64,000 nucleotides of DNA from Planctomycetota bacterium. Its GTDB lineage: Bacteria; Planctomycetota; JAMOSO01. How positions within the stretch are numbered: the stretch's first letter is position 1; every line of letters starts with the position of its first letter. The stretch lies in the NCBI GenBank assembly GCA_027063065.1, contig JAMOSO010000003.1, positions 1 to 64,000 on the forward strand. Direction: 5' to 3'. The notes beneath the pieces are model-generated. The model worked only from the letters and a program-made list of their open reading frames with translations. It had not been told where the DNA came from and ran no database searches. Shown here piece by piece: positions 34,304 through 45,103 of this stretch. The translations under genes were made by a program, and so were the position numbers.

Positions 34304-36214
34304 ATGAGCGATCCAATTAAACATGAATGCGGTATCGGAATGATCCGCCTACTAAAACCCCTAGACTATTTTATTGAAAAATATGGTACACCCTTATGGG
34401 GATTAAATAAACTATATCTATTAATGGAAAAACAACACAATCGAGGCCAAGATGCTTTTGGAATTGGGTGTGTAAAATTGAATATGCCTGTGGGCAATTC
34501 ATTTATGATGCGCGAACGTTCTGTCGCAAACAACCCCATTGAAGATGCGTTTAAAAATATATCTACAGAATACAACAGCCTAAAACAAGCTGGAAAATTT
34601 AAGCAAAACACAGGATTTAGCTACAAAGAAAATTTTGCCTTTGCGGGAGAACTCTATCTAGGCCATTTAAGATATGGCACACATGGCGAAAACAGTATTC
34701 ACGTTGCCCATCCAGTTGTTAGACGCAACAATTGGATAACTAAAAATATTATGTTAGCTGGTAATTTCAACATGACTAACACTCCTGCGTTAATCAAACG
34801 TCTAATGGAATTTGGACAACATCCAACGCGCAATACTGATACCATGACCATCTTAGAACAAATAGGTTACTGTGTTGATGAGGCCTATGACAAATTAAGA
34901 AGAGAACTACAAAGCGATAGCTTAAACGGCTTAGAGCTAACAGAAGAAATATCCAACCAAATTAATCTTTTAAACATTTTAAAAGACGCAAGCAAACAAT
35001 GGGATGGCGGATATGTATTTGGAGGCTTCACCGGCAGTGGCGATTCTTTTGTAATGCGCGACCCTAACGGTATACGACCATGCTCTTATATCCAAACAGA
35101 TGAATATGTTGCAATAGCAAGTGAACGCGTTGCTTTAATGACTGCATTCGATAGCGATATCGATTCTGTACAAAATCTACCACCAGGACATGCCATTACT
35201 ATAAATCGTAAAGGTAAAATGCAAATAGATCAAGTTATGCAACCTCGCACAAAAGCTCACTGTTCGTTTGAACGCATATATTTTTCTAGACCTAACGACC
35301 CTGAAATATATACTGAACGCAAAAAATTAGGACAAGCTATTGTTCCGCAAATATTAAAAAGTATCAATAATGACTTAGAAAATGCCGTGTTTGGATTTAT
35401 CCCTAATTCTGCAGAAATAGCATATTTAGGAATGATCGAAGCATTAGAAGATAAGTGCAAAGAAATTACCAAAAATAAAATTTTAGAGGCGCAAAAACAA
35501 GGCGAACTTACTCCCGAACAAATTGATAAATTTTTATCATTAAAACCACGAGCTGAAAAAGTTGCCATTAAAGACGTTAAAATGCGTACGTTTATTTCTC
35601 AAAGTGATGGACGTAAAGACTTGGTTAGTCACGTATATGATATAACCTATGGCATTATTAAGCCAACAGACACCTTAATATGTATTGATGATTCAATAGT
35701 ACGCGGTACAACTATGCGGGAATCAATTTTAAGAATATTAAGTCGACTAAACCCTAAAAAAATTATTATTATTTCTTCTGCTCCACAAATCAGATATCCA
35801 GATTGTTATGGTATTGATATGTCAAGAATGACAGAATTTATTGCTTTTGAAGCTACTATTGCCCTATTACAAGAAAACAACCAAAGCGCATTAATAGATG
35901 AAGTATATAAACTGTGTGTTGAGCAGGCTCAACTACCAGATAACAAACTGCACAATTATGTTAGCAGGCTTTATAAAGAGTTTAGTCCTCAAACAGTATC
36001 AGATAAAATCACTGAAATGCTAACTCCAACAAATATCAATTGGAAAGGCTCTATTGAAATTATTTATCAAAGCATCGAAGGCTTACACAAAGCTATACCA
36101 GAACATTCTGGCGACTGGTATTTTACTGGTAATTATCCTACACCAGGAGGTTATCGAGTACTTAATACTGCTTTTATAAATTATTACGAAAAAAACGATA
36201 AACGTTCATATTAG
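34304..36214 (+). CDS. Amidophosphoribosyltransferase family protein (PurF-like, long form)
   Basis: Class II glutamine amidotransferase joined to a phosphoribosyltransferase, 636 residues. The start at 34304 has AAGGA five nt before it and gives MSDPIKHECGIG; removing eight residues would expose the catalytic Cys. RGQDAFGIG and HLRYGTHG follow in the glutaminase part; the PRPP loop is ICIDDSIVRGTTMRES. True PurF is about 470-510 residues; this one is over 120 longer, with added segments around residues 195-225 and 385-420 and at the end. PurF itself is the likeliest function, a diverged relative the alternative. It stands alone between a promoter and a terminator. Confidence 0.8.
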   Translation: MSDPIKHECGIGMIRLLKPLDYFIEKYGTPLWGLNKLYLLMEKQHNRGQDAFGIGCVKLNMPVGNSFMMRERSVANNPIEDAFKNISTEYNSLKQAGKFKQNTGFSYKENFAFAGELYLGHLRYGTHGENSIHVAHPVVRRNNWITKNIMLAGNFNMTNTPALIKRLMEFGQHPTRNTDTMTILEQIGYCVDEAYDKLRRELQSDSLNGLELTEEISNQINLLNILKDASKQWDGGYVFGGFTGSGDSFVMRDPNGIRPCSYIQTDEYVAIASERVALMTAFDSDIDSVQNLPPGHAITINRKGKMQIDQVMQPRTKAHCSFERIYFSRPNDPEIYTERKKLGQAIVPQILKSINNDLENAVFGFIPNSAEIAYLGMIEALEDKCKEITKNKILEAQKQGELTPEQIDKFLSLKPRAEKVAIKDVKMRTFISQSDGRKDLVSHVYDITYGIIKPTDTLICIDDSIVRGTTMRESILRILSRLNPKKIIIISSAPQIRYPDCYGIDMSRMTEFIAFEATIALLQENNQSALIDEVYKLCVEQAQLPDNKLHNYVSRLYKEFSPQTVSDKITEMLTPTNINWKGSIEIIYQSIEGLHKAIPEHSGDWYFTGNYPTPGGYRVLNTAFINYYEKNDKRSY

Positions 36215-36247
36215 ATAATTATGGGGCTATAAATGCCCCATAATTAT
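36215..36247. terminator. Bidirectional terminator between convergent genes
   Basis: A perfect 13-bp stem (ATAATTATGGGGC with GCCCCATAATTAT) and a 7-nt loop lies between the ends of two genes that face each other. It overlaps the stop codon of the small minus-strand gene. Confidence 0.85.
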
Positions 36248-36540
36248 TAATCAGCATCATAAATCAATACTTTATTCCAAAAAGTATTAAACTTATTTAA
36301 AAAATCTTTATGTAATGGATGCACTTGATAAGCATCATGAGCAACCATATCTGCAAAAATTACTGTTAAACAAAAAGAATAACTACGATCTATAGCTGGC
36401 CTATCTGTTATAGCAGGAGTACCAATAAAACAAGACTCAGAATCTATTAATTTTAATGACTCTAAACCAGACTTAAAATTTTGTAACTGAGACTCAGATA
36501 AGTCTTCTTTTAACCAAAATAAAACATTATGTACTAACAT
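36247..36540 (-). CDS. Dabb (stress-responsive A/B-barrel) family protein
   Basis: 97-residue ferredoxin-like barrel protein of the Dabb family. It starts with MLVHNVLFWLKEDLSESQ, has the conserved FADMVAHDAYQVHPLHKDFL segment and matches the family length. Members form dimers; most have no known function, some are enzymes. It follows carA by 2 nt, at the end of the pyrG-carB-carA operon, which may only be coincidence. Confidence 0.85.
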   Translation of the reverse strand: MLVHNVLFWLKEDLSESQLQNFKSGLESLKLIDSESCFIGTPAITDRPAIDRSYSFCLTVIFADMVAHDAYQVHPLHKDFLNKFNTFWNKVLIYDAD

Positions 36541-36542
36541 AA

Positions 36543-37646
36543 TTAAACCTTCTTAAAATCATTCATCATATTAGTAAATTCATCGAACAAATAAGCAGAA
36601 TCATGTGGACCTGGCGAAGATTCAGGGTGATATTGCACTGAAAATGCCGGCACATTTTTACAACGTATGCCCTCTAAAGTATTGTCATTTAAATTGACAT
36701 GGGTCAACTCTACCTTATTTTTGTCTAACGCTTCTAGATTAACACAAAAACCATGATTTTGAGAAGTTATTTCAACTTTTTTAGTCTTTAAATTTTGAAC
36801 TGGCTGATTACCACCTCTATGTCCAAACTTTAACTTATAAGCGCTACCACCCATCGCTAAAGATAGCAATTGATGCCCTAAACAAATACCAAAGACTGGG
36901 ATTTTACCTAACAATTCTTTAATAGTAACAATAGCATAGGTTAATGGCTCAGGGTCACCTGGTCCATTAGATAAAAAGACACCATCAAAACCACCATCTA
37001 AAATAGTTTGTGCATTAGTATCAGCAGGAAAAATTGTCACATTACATCCAGCAGCATCTAACATACGCAAAATATTAGTCTTAATACCAAAATCAAAGGC
37101 TGCAACTTTAAACTCTTTATCTTGCGAGTGATTTCCAAATGGTTGGGCAGTTTTGATAGAAATATCTTTGACTATATCACGACCTTCTAAGCCTGGATAT
37201 TTAGCTAATTCATTTTTTAGATTATCTATAGATAACAATTGTTCATCACCCGAGGCAATAATCGCACGCATAGCACCCTTATCGCGAATATGTCGAGTCA
37301 AGGCTCTAGTATCAATACTATCAATACCTATAATATTATTATCTTTTAAATATTTGCCCAAAGTTTGTTGAGATTGAAAATTACTTGGATAATCACAATA
37401 CTCTCTTACAACAAAACCAGAAGCAAAAATGCCACGACTTTCTATATCACCTTCATTAATACCATAATTACCTATCAGAGGATAAGTCATTGTAATAATT
37501 TGCTCATTATAAGAAGGGTCTGTTAAAATTTCTTGGTAACCCGTCATTGAGGTATTAAAAACGGCTTCACCACATTTAAATCCCTCTGCGCCAAAACCGC
37601 GACCATGAAATACAGTGCCATCTTCTAGTAGTAATACAGCTTTCAT
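36543..37646 (-). CDS. carA: Carbamoyl-phosphate synthase small subunit
   Basis: Glutaminase subunit that feeds ammonia to CarB for carbamoyl phosphate, needed for pyrimidines and arginine; 367 residues. The N-terminal domain has FNTSMTGYQEILTDPSY; the class I glutaminase domain has GICLGHQ with nucleophile C255 and QYHPESSPGPHDS with the catalytic His and Glu. Its ATG overlaps the carB stop (TAATG). Here it comes after carB, the reverse of the common order. Confidence 0.97.
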   Translation of the reverse strand: MKAVLLLEDGTVFHGRGFGAEGFKCGEAVFNTSMTGYQEILTDPSYNEQIITMTYPLIGNYGINEGDIESRGIFASGFVVREYCDYPSNFQSQQTLGKYLKDNNIIGIDSIDTRALTRHIRDKGAMRAIIASGDEQLLSIDNLKNELAKYPGLEGRDIVKDISIKTAQPFGNHSQDKEFKVAAFDFGIKTNILRMLDAAGCNVTIFPADTNAQTILDGGFDGVFLSNGPGDPEPLTYAIVTIKELLGKIPVFGICLGHQLLSLAMGGSAYKLKFGHRGGNQPVQNLKTKKVEITSQNHGFCVNLEALDKNKVELTHVNLNDNTLEGIRCKNVPAFSVQYHPESSPGPHDSAYLFDEFTNMMNDFKKV

Positions 37647-40600
37647 TATTTTGAGCTCCTGTTATATAGTTGCAGAGGCTTTACTGACATCCCCTGAGTT
37701 TGTAAACTTTGCATAGCTTTCACCATGGCCTTAGCCGCTTCAAAAGTAGTTACGTAAGGTACTCCATTATCCAAAGCAGATCGACGTATAGAAAACGAAT
37801 CCTTAATAGCCTTTGCGCCAACAGTGGTATTAATGACAAAATCAATGTCCCCATTAATAATTTTATCCACAACATTTGGTCTACCATCTGCAACTTTTTT
37901 AACATAATCAACCGGCACACCAATACCGCGAATAGCGTCACAAGTGCCACCTGTTGCCACTAATTTATAGCCCATTTTGTGTAGAGGCATAGCCACTTCC
38001 ATAGCTGATTTCTTGTCTAAATCTTTAATGGATATAAACACCGTACCTTTTTCTGGAGGCAATTTAGATCCAGCTGCTATTTGACTCTTAGCAAATGCAA
38101 TTCCAAAATCTGTAGATAAACCCATAACTTCACCAGTAGATAACATCTCTGGCCCTAAGGTTGTATCGACACCAGGAAATTTAATAAAAGGAAAAACTGC
38201 TTCCTTAACAGCAATGTGCTTAGGAATGACTTCTTTTGTAAAGTTTAGCTCTTTTAATGTTTTGCCTGCCATAATTTTGGCTGCTATTTTAGCTAACGGC
38301 ACTCCTATCACCTTAGACACAAAAGGTACTGTTCGTGATGCTCTAGGATTTACTTCGATAATATAAACCTCGCCATCTAACACAGCATATTGAATATTTA
38401 TTAATCCTAAAACTTTTAATTCCATAGCTAATAATTTAGTTTGGCGCTTCACTTCTTTTAAAATATCATCGCTTAAAGTTACAGGAGGCAACGAACAAGC
38501 CGAATCCCCAGAATGAATCCCCGCCTCTTCAATATGCTCTAACACGCCACCAATTACAACTTCATGACCATCACAAACAGCATCTACATCTAATTCTGTT
38601 GCACCAGCTAAAAATTTATCTATTAAAACTGGATGATCAGGAGATGCTTCAATTGCTTGAGCAACGCATCTTTCTAAATTGGCATCATCATAAACTACAT
38701 TCATTGCACGACCACCCAACACAAAAGATGGTCTAACCAACACTGGATAACCTATTTTTTTTGCCATAGATAATGCACCCGCAAAATCCATAGTTGTCCC
38801 ACTATATGGTTGCTGTAACTCTAACTTATTAAGTAAAAGCCTAAAACGCTCTCTATCTTCTGCTCTGTCTATAGAATCAGGACTTGTGCCAATTATTGTA
38901 ACCCCTGCCTCTTCCAAAGCCTGAGCCAATTTTAATGGCGTTTGACCACCAAACTGTACTATAACACCATCTGGCTTTTCTTTATCAATAATACTCATGA
39001 CGTCTTCAAAAGCTAATGGCTCAAAATAAAGCTTATCTGAAGTATCATAGTCAGTTGAAACTGTTTCTGGATTACAATTTACCATAATACTTTCAACGTC
39101 AATTTCTTCCATAGCAAATGACGCATGAACACAACAATAATCAAATTCTATACCTTGTCCAATACGATTAGGACCACCACCAAGAATCATAATTTTACGT
39201 CTATCTGTACGCTCCGCTTCGCATTCTTGATCATAACTTGAATATAGATATGGCGTAAAAGCTTCAAATTCTCCAGCGCATGTATCCACACGCTTAAAAG
39301 ATGCAATAATACCCATAGATTTGCGTTTAGCCCTAAAATCTGATTCGGTCATATTGGCTAATTTTGCCAGATAAGAATCTGCAAAACCATATTGCTTTGC
39401 TTTGCGCATCAAATCCACATCAATATTATCAATATTTTTTATTAGCTCTGCTTCCATTTGCACAATTTCACGCAAATTGTGCAAGTACCATGGATCTATA
39501 GCGCTTAATTGATAAATCTTAGCAACGCTAATACCACGTCTTAACGCCTCGGCCACATACCATAAACGATCCCATAAATGCTGACGTAATTTTTCCATTA
39601 AATCAACATCTGTTATATTTGCATCGATATATTGGTTTGACAAAGAATCTCTGCCAATTTCTAAAGAACGTATGGCTTTATTAAATGCTTCTTTAAAAGT
39701 ACGACCTATACTCATAGCCTCTCCAACAGAACGCATCTGAATGCCTAAAGTAGGATCGGTATTAGGAAATTTTTCAAACGTGAAGCGTGGCCATTTAACT
39801 ACACAATAATCGATAGATGGCTCGAAACACGCATAAGTTTTACGAGTTATATCATTTGGGATTTCATCAAGGGTATACCCAATAGCTAATTTAGTTGCAA
39901 TTTTTGCAATAGGAAAACCCGTAGCTTTAGATGCAAGAGCCGAAGAACGACTTACGCGAGGATTCATTTCGATAACAATGACTCGACCAGTTTTTGGGCA
40001 AACAGCAAATTGTACATTAGAACCGCCTGTCTCTACACCTACTAAACGCATAATATCAATAGAAGCATCACGCAATACTTGATATTCCTTATCCGTCAAA
40101 GTCTGTGCAGGTGCAACAGTAACAGAATCACCTGTATGAATACCCATAGGATCTAAATTCTCAATTGGACAAACAATTACAACATTATCCGCTTTATCGC
40201 GCATAACTTCTAATTCATATTCTTTCCAACCGAGGATAGACTCTTCTATTAAGACCTCACTCATTGGAGAAAGACTTAAACCCCATTCAACAAAACGCTC
40301 GTATTCATCATTATTGTAAGCGATATTCCCTCCACTGCCTCCCAAAGTAAACGAAGGGCGAATAATAGCAGGAAAACCCACCTCATCACGGGCTTTAACT
40401 GCGTCATCCATATTATGAGCAATAAATGATTTAGCCACTCCCAAACCAGCTTTTTCTACGATAGCTTTAAACTGCTCTCTATTTTCAGCGCGTTCGATAG
40501 TCTCACGATCTGCGCCTATCATACGCACGCCATATTTTTCAAAAACACCATTTTCTGCTAAAGTCAATGCAGTATTTAACGCAGTTTGACCACCTAAAGT

Positions 40601-40864
40601 AGGCAAAACAGCATCTGGTCGCTCTTCTATTATAACCTTTTCAACCATTTCAGGAGTAATAGGTTCAATATATGTACGATCCGCCATATCCGGATCTGTC
40701 ATTATGGTTGCAGGATTTGAATTAATAAGAACTACCTTAATTCCTTCCTCCATTAACACTTTACAGGCTTGAGCTCCAGAATAGTCAAACTCACAGGCTT
40801 GTCCAATTACAATGGGGCCTGAGCCTATCACCAACACTTTTTTGATTGAATTATCTCTTGGCAC
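37646..40864 (-). CDS. carB: Carbamoyl-phosphate synthase large subunit
   Basis: Makes carbamoyl phosphate from bicarbonate, ammonia and two ATP; 1072 residues. Two ATP-grasp halves are visible, each starting with a dinucleotide-like motif ([20 protein letters not shown] and [20 protein letters not shown]). The last 140 residues form the regulatory MGS-like domain with [12 protein letters not shown]. The start is GTG at 40864, overlapping the pyrG stop by one base. It lies between pyrG and carA. Confidence 0.97.
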   Translation of the reverse strand: MPRDNSIKKVLVIGSGPIVIGQACEFDYSGAQACKVLMEEGIKVVLINSNPATIMTDPDMADRTYIEPITPEMVEKVIIEERPDAVLPTLGGQTALNTALTLAENGVFEKYGVRMIGADRETIERAENREQFKAIVEKAGLGVAKSFIAHNMDDAVKARDEVGFPAIIRPSFTLGGSGGNIAYNNDEYERFVEWGLSLSPMSEVLIEESILGWKEYELEVMRDKADNVVIVCPIENLDPMGIHTGDSVTVAPAQTLTDKEYQVLRDASIDIMRLVGVETGGSNVQFAVCPKTGRVIVIEMNPRVSRSSALASKATGFPIAKIATKLAIGYTLDEIPNDITRKTYACFEPSIDYCVVKWPRFTFEKFPNTDPTLGIQMRSVGEAMSIGRTFKEAFNKAIRSLEIGRDSLSNQYIDANITDVDLMEKLRQHLWDRLWYVAEALRRGISVAKIYQLSAIDPWYLHNLREIVQMEAELIKNIDNIDVDLMRKAKQYGFADSYLAKLANMTESDFRAKRKSMGIIASFKRVDTCAGEFEAFTPYLYSSYDQECEAERTDRRKIMILGGGPNRIGQGIEFDYCCVHASFAMEEIDVESIMVNCNPETVSTDYDTSDKLYFEPLAFEDVMSIIDKEKPDGVIVQFGGQTPLKLAQALEEAGVTIIGTSPDSIDRAEDRERFRLLLNKLELQQPYSGTTMDFAGALSMAKKIGYPVLVRPSFVLGGRAMNVVYDDANLERCVAQAIEASPDHPVLIDKFLAGATELDVDAVCDGHEVVIGGVLEHIEEAGIHSGDSACSLPPVTLSDDILKEVKRQTKLLAMELKVLGLINIQYAVLDGEVYIIEVNPRASRTVPFVSKVIGVPLAKIAAKIMAGKTLKELNFTKEVIPKHIAVKEAVFPFIKFPGVDTTLGPEMLSTGEVMGLSTDFGIAFAKSQIAAGSKLPPEKGTVFISIKDLDKKSAMEVAMPLHKMGYKLVATGGTCDAIRGIGVPVDYVKKVADGRPNVVDKIINGDIDFVINTTVGAKAIKDSFSIRRSALDNGVPYVTTFEAAKAMVKAMQSLQTQGMSVKPLQLYNRSSK

Positions 40865-42519
40865 TATTTATCTCGCTTATTTGAAAAAATAATTGCTTCT
40901 TTAACTAAATTATAAAACAGTGGAGAAGGAGTCTCCAACCGTGATGTCAACTCTGGGTGAAACTGACAGGCCATAAAATATGGGTGACTAGGCAATTCCA
41001 TTAATTGCATAATACGCAAATCACTGGCGTGACCAGAAAATACAAGTCCAGCATCTTCTATTTGTTGTATATAGTCAGGGTTTACTTCATAACGATGCCT
41101 AAAACGCTGACGTACAGAAGTAGCCCCATATAACGCATGAGCTTTTGTACCTTCTTTTATTAAGACATCTTGCCCACCCAAACGCATACTGCCACCTTTT
41201 TTAGTTACTGCTTTTTGTTCTGGCAAAATATCGATAACCGCTGTTCCAACATCTATACCATCTTCCAAAATTTCTGCAGTATTAGCATCTTTAATACCCA
41301 CTACATTGCGAGCATATTCAATAACTGCCAATTGCATACCATAACATATACCCAAAAAAGGAATATTGTTTTCTCGGCAATAAGTTATTGTGCTAATTTT
41401 GCCCTCTATTCCGCGTGCTCCAAAACCTCCAGGAACAATCACCCCATCGACAAGCTCTAAAACTTCTGCCATTTTTTTAGGCTGGGTTTCTAAGCCATCT
41501 GTATCTAACCAAACCACATTAACTTTCACATCATTGTTAGCAGCTGAATGGGTTATGGATTCGACAACGGAAGCGTATGAATCTTCTAACTCGGTATACT
41601 TTCCAGCAATAGCAATATCTATTGTTTTGGATGGATTTTTAATGTTTTTTAATAATACATTGACCCTATTACGCCAAGCATTAATTTTAGGCGGTGAATA
41701 TATATTTAACTTTTTATGTAAAGTTTCTACTAAACCTTCTTGCTCATATATTAATGGTATTTCATATATACATTCAACATCAACGCCAGATATTACATCG
41801 CTTGGTTCTAAATTACAAAATAGAGCTATTTTTTCTTTAATTTTTGGAGTCAAATACTCTGAACAACGCCCTATAATTATATCGGGTTCTATACCAAATT
41901 GTTGCAAACTTTTTACACTCATCTGCGTTGGCTTAGACTTTTGTTCATTAACACCATTAGGCACGGGAACATAAGTCAAATGAATGAATATAATATTTTC
42001 TGGGCCAAATTCAAATTTTAATTGGCGCACCGCCTCTATATAAAACTGATTTTCTAAATCGCCTACCGTGCCACCAATCTCCAATAAACCCAAATCTGCC
42101 TGTTCTGTCTCAAGAGTATTATATATTTTCTCTTTAATCATATCTGTAACATGAGGAATAAATTGCACTGTTTTGCCTAAATAGTCTCCAGCGCGCTCTT
42201 TTTCTAAAATCTCTTTAAAGACCTTTCCCATGGTGATATTCCAGTCAAACTTAGTGTCGACTCCTATAAAGCGTTCATAATGACCAAAGTCCATGTCTAC
42301 CTCGCCACCGTCATCCTGTACATAAACTTCACCATGTTCCACAGGATTCATAGTACCTGGATCAGTATTGAGATAACCATCACATTTTATTGGAACAACT
42401 TTTAAGTTAGCGGACAATAATTTGCCAATTGAGGCAGCAGCAATGCCTTTGCCCAACCCGGAGAGAACACCCCCCGTAACAACAATTAATTTAGGGGATT
42501 TTTTCTTTTTTCTGCTCAT
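40864..42519 (-). CDS. pyrG: CTP synthase
   Basis: Turns UTP into CTP with glutamine as nitrogen donor; 551 residues. The synthetase domain has the P-loop-like [13 protein letters not shown] and [20 protein letters not shown]; the glutaminase domain has [14 protein letters not shown] with the nucleophile Cys and QFHPELTSR. It is first in an operon with carB and carA, so the pathway's start and the CTP step are expressed together. An extended -10 element (42558-42566) lies upstream. Confidence 0.97.
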   Translation of the reverse strand: MSRKKKKSPKLIVVTGGVLSGLGKGIAAASIGKLLSANLKVVPIKCDGYLNTDPGTMNPVEHGEVYVQDDGGEVDMDFGHYERFIGVDTKFDWNITMGKVFKEILEKERAGDYLGKTVQFIPHVTDMIKEKIYNTLETEQADLGLLEIGGTVGDLENQFYIEAVRQLKFEFGPENIIFIHLTYVPVPNGVNEQKSKPTQMSVKSLQQFGIEPDIIIGRCSEYLTPKIKEKIALFCNLEPSDVISGVDVECIYEIPLIYEQEGLVETLHKKLNIYSPPKINAWRNRVNVLLKNIKNPSKTIDIAIAGKYTELEDSYASVVESITHSAANNDVKVNVVWLDTDGLETQPKKMAEVLELVDGVIVPGGFGARGIEGKISTITYCRENNIPFLGICYGMQLAVIEYARNVVGIKDANTAEILEDGIDVGTAVIDILPEQKAVTKKGGSMRLGGQDVLIKEGTKAHALYGATSVRQRFRHRYEVNPDYIQQIEDAGLVFSGHASDLRIMQLMELPSHPYFMACQFHPELTSRLETPSPLFYNLVKEAIIFSNKRDK

Positions 42520-42557
42520 TCAAACCTTTTAATTTAGGTGATTACAAAATTTCAGTG

Positions 42558-42585
42558 AGTATATCATAAGAACTTTTAAAATCCA
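42558..42585 (-). promoter_or_regulatory. Possible extended -10 promoter of pyrG-carBA
   Basis: On the minus strand TGATATACT gives an extended -10 (TATACT at 42563-42558 with TG one base before), with only a weak -35 (TGGATT) 17 nt upstream. It lies 38 nt before the pyrG start, in the 66-nt gap after the FHA gene. Confidence 0.45.
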
Positions 42586-45075
42586 CTATTCTTGCTCACG
42601 TATTTTAAGTTCAATTAACTTTAATCGCAATTTTGTCTCAGCATTGTCTGGATAACGATTTAAGATTTCCTCATAAACACGCTTAATAGCATCGTATAAA
42701 CGGTTTTTTTCAAAGTTCTCAACTAATTTATACCGTCCTTCAATATAATTCATTTCTATTTGTTTTAATTTTTTACATTTATTTAAGTATCCATATAAGT
42801 CTTGTACTTGCGTATAGGCTTTAGACATTGCATAATCACTTTCAAATTTAGTTAACAACTGCCCAGCCAGTACAAAATCACCTTTTGAAATAACTTTTCT
42901 AATTTTTTCAACCAATTTATTGGCTGCTAAATTCATTTGCAATGCATCATAGTCACGTTGTTTTTTTTGTAAGTTTTTACGTAAAACTCTTATTTGCTTC
43001 TCCACTGGCAAACCAGCAAAACGCACTTCATATTGACGACAATCATTATAAAAATGAGCTATCTTTTTTCTATGCTCTGGCATATCAACACGCAAACGCT
43101 GAAAGGTTAGTTTTAAATCTGACAAAGTTTTACTAGATTTAACTTTAATATCTTCCTGTATCTTACGAGCACTAAGAATAAACTCTGTACCTGCTTTACT
43201 GTTTAAAATACTTCTGACTACCTTACTCGCCTTAGAAAAATCTTTCTCGCTCATAAATAATTTAGCTTGTACCAATAACTTTTTTGATGATTTATTAAAC
43301 TGTGGGGAATAATTTAAAACTTGCAAAACCCTAACCTTATCATTTCTATCAGCGATTACAGACATTCCTTGATTACGCAAGGTAAATTCAAAAGGTTGTT
43401 CATCTTTAAATATGACCGACTGCACAGGATTTTTTAAAACTAATACCTCAGATAATAATTGAGATTTTACATCAGCAGACAAAAACACCTCCTTATCTGC
43501 AACCGAAAAAGCTTCAATATCTTGTACATGCGATGACAAATCCAACCCATAAACTAAAGATGCATCTGCGACTGACGGAACTACATTCCATGCACCATTT
43601 ACATATTCACAATTTAATTGATACGGTTCAAACATATTTTTATCAATATCATATAAGACACCCTTTATACTAGCAGAGGATGCGTTACAAATTAAATCGC
43701 TGGTTAAATACCCCATAGTCTGACTTCGTAAAACTCCACCAACATACCGTTTAACAAGTTCCAAATTTGCGATACCAACTTTTGCGTCAACTGAAAAGCA
43801 TAGATTTCCTGCACTTCCTATAGTGACCATAGATTTTTTAAAAGACATAGAAGCCGATCTGCGCATTACAGCCCCCACACCTCCATCATAGATCGCCACA
43901 TCATCAATCAAAACAGTGCCATCAATGCCATAAAACAAGAATGCTGGTTGAACTCTTTCAACACCTTTTGGTATAACAAAATAATCTTCAAAGCTTGCAT
44001 ATTTATTACTAGCACACCAAGAACGACCTCGCAATATTACTCCATCGCCATTAACATCTTTATACAACAAAGCCAATTGCACAACGCCAGATTGCAAATC
44101 AGTCTGAATATCCACCTTGTAAGTAATCGTATCGTTATTAATTTCTATAGGATTTGCATAAACCAACTTAGATTCTAAAGTACCTATACTTTGAGCGCCT
44201 AAAACCATCAAAGAATGCTTACCGTCCATAGCATCATCACTTAATTTAATCTCTAATCCACTTTTGATAGTTGCATCCCAACCTTCTAAAATATTAGATA
44301 CAGATTCAAAAGAAGAATTATTAAGCAATTTATTAATCCTAGAATCGTGATAATCCGCAGGACGCAAAATAAATGCCAACACAACAACAATTGCCAATAC
44401 TACAGAAACAATAACTGGCATTTTTTTTACTAAGCCAATATCGCGTTTAATTATATTTTTTTTATCCTGAATCTCTTTCAAATCTTCATCAGTACCTACA
44501 AAAAGTAAAGTTTTACCTATTCTGAACACATGATTTTGAGACAAATTTATAGTTTCAACTCTAAGTTTGTTAACCCATAAACCATTAGAGCTACCCAAAT
44601 CTTTAACTACCCAACCTGCACTCCCCACCTCCACCACTGCATGCCTTTGCGAAACACCAGAATCATTTGACAAAGACACATCACAACCTTTGCGACCCAA
44701 AACTACGGACTCATTACCTAAATCAACTTTAACCCCTTCATGTGGACCACTTAAAACTTGCAAAAATACCTGCTGATTATTTAAATCTGGCAATTGCCCA
44801 AAATAAAATAAATCCTCCCCCAAAGACACTTTATCGCCTGGACATAATTCTTGTTCACTATCAATCTTGACCCCATCAACAAATGTACCATTACTGCTAC
44901 CAAGGTCGTCTATCGTAACTAATAGCCCGTTATTTATTATTTTACAATGGGTTCTACTTAGGCCTTTTCCATTTAAACTTAAATCGCAACCTTCGTCGCG
45001 ACCTATTACACAAGTTTCGGATTCAAATACAAATTCTTCAAAAACCAAACCTTTTTTGACATATAACTTAATCAC
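42586..45075 (-). CDS. Large membrane protein with two FHA domains and periplasmic repeats
   Basis: 829-residue protein of unknown function. Two FHA domains face the cytoplasm: the first has GR 25-26, SRTH 40-43 and SSNG 60-63; the second GR 127-128, SQRH 142-145 and SSNG 162-165. FHA domains bind phospho-threonine. One membrane helix (about 219-238) follows. The outer part begins with about 150 residues resembling a jelly-roll sugar-binding module (NNSSFESVSNILEGWDATI, then SLMV), then a beta-rich region, and from about 590 helical TPR-like repeats ending LNRYPDNAETKLRLKL. It is the last gene of the mreB-mreC operon, which suggests a cell-shape or wall role. No kinase is nearby. Confidence 0.8.
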   Translation of the reverse strand: MIKLYVKKGLVFEEFVFESETCVIGRDEGCDLSLNGKGLSRTHCKIINNGLLVTIDDLGSSNGTFVDGVKIDSEQELCPGDKVSLGEDLFYFGQLPDLNNQQVFLQVLSGPHEGVKVDLGNESVVLGRKGCDVSLSNDSGVSQRHAVVEVGSAGWVVKDLGSSNGLWVNKLRVETINLSQNHVFRIGKTLLFVGTDEDLKEIQDKKNIIKRDIGLVKKMPVIVSVVLAIVVVLAFILRPADYHDSRINKLLNNSSFESVSNILEGWDATIKSGLEIKLSDDAMDGKHSLMVLGAQSIGTLESKLVYANPIEINNDTITYKVDIQTDLQSGVVQLALLYKDVNGDGVILRGRSWCASNKYASFEDYFVIPKGVERVQPAFLFYGIDGTVLIDDVAIYDGGVGAVMRRSASMSFKKSMVTIGSAGNLCFSVDAKVGIANLELVKRYVGGVLRSQTMGYLTSDLICNASSASIKGVLYDIDKNMFEPYQLNCEYVNGAWNVVPSVADASLVYGLDLSSHVQDIEAFSVADKEVFLSADVKSQLLSEVLVLKNPVQSVIFKDEQPFEFTLRNQGMSVIADRNDKVRVLQVLNYSPQFNKSSKKLLVQAKLFMSEKDFSKASKVVRSILNSKAGTEFILSARKIQEDIKVKSSKTLSDLKLTFQRLRVDMPEHRKKIAHFYNDCRQYEVRFAGLPVEKQIRVLRKNLQKKQRDYDALQMNLAANKLVEKIRKVISKGDFVLAGQLLTKFESDYAMSKAYTQVQDLYGYLNKCKKLKQIEMNYIEGRYKLVENFEKNRLYDAIKRVYEEILNRYPDNAETKLRLKLIELKIREQE

Positions 45076-45103
45076 TTACACTCCTTATAGAGCAATTTAA
45101 AAT

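Noticed and set aside
41390-41974. 194-codon plus-strand frame inside pyrG
   Set aside because: Antisense shadow of pyrG with no start signal; composition follows the pyrG codons.
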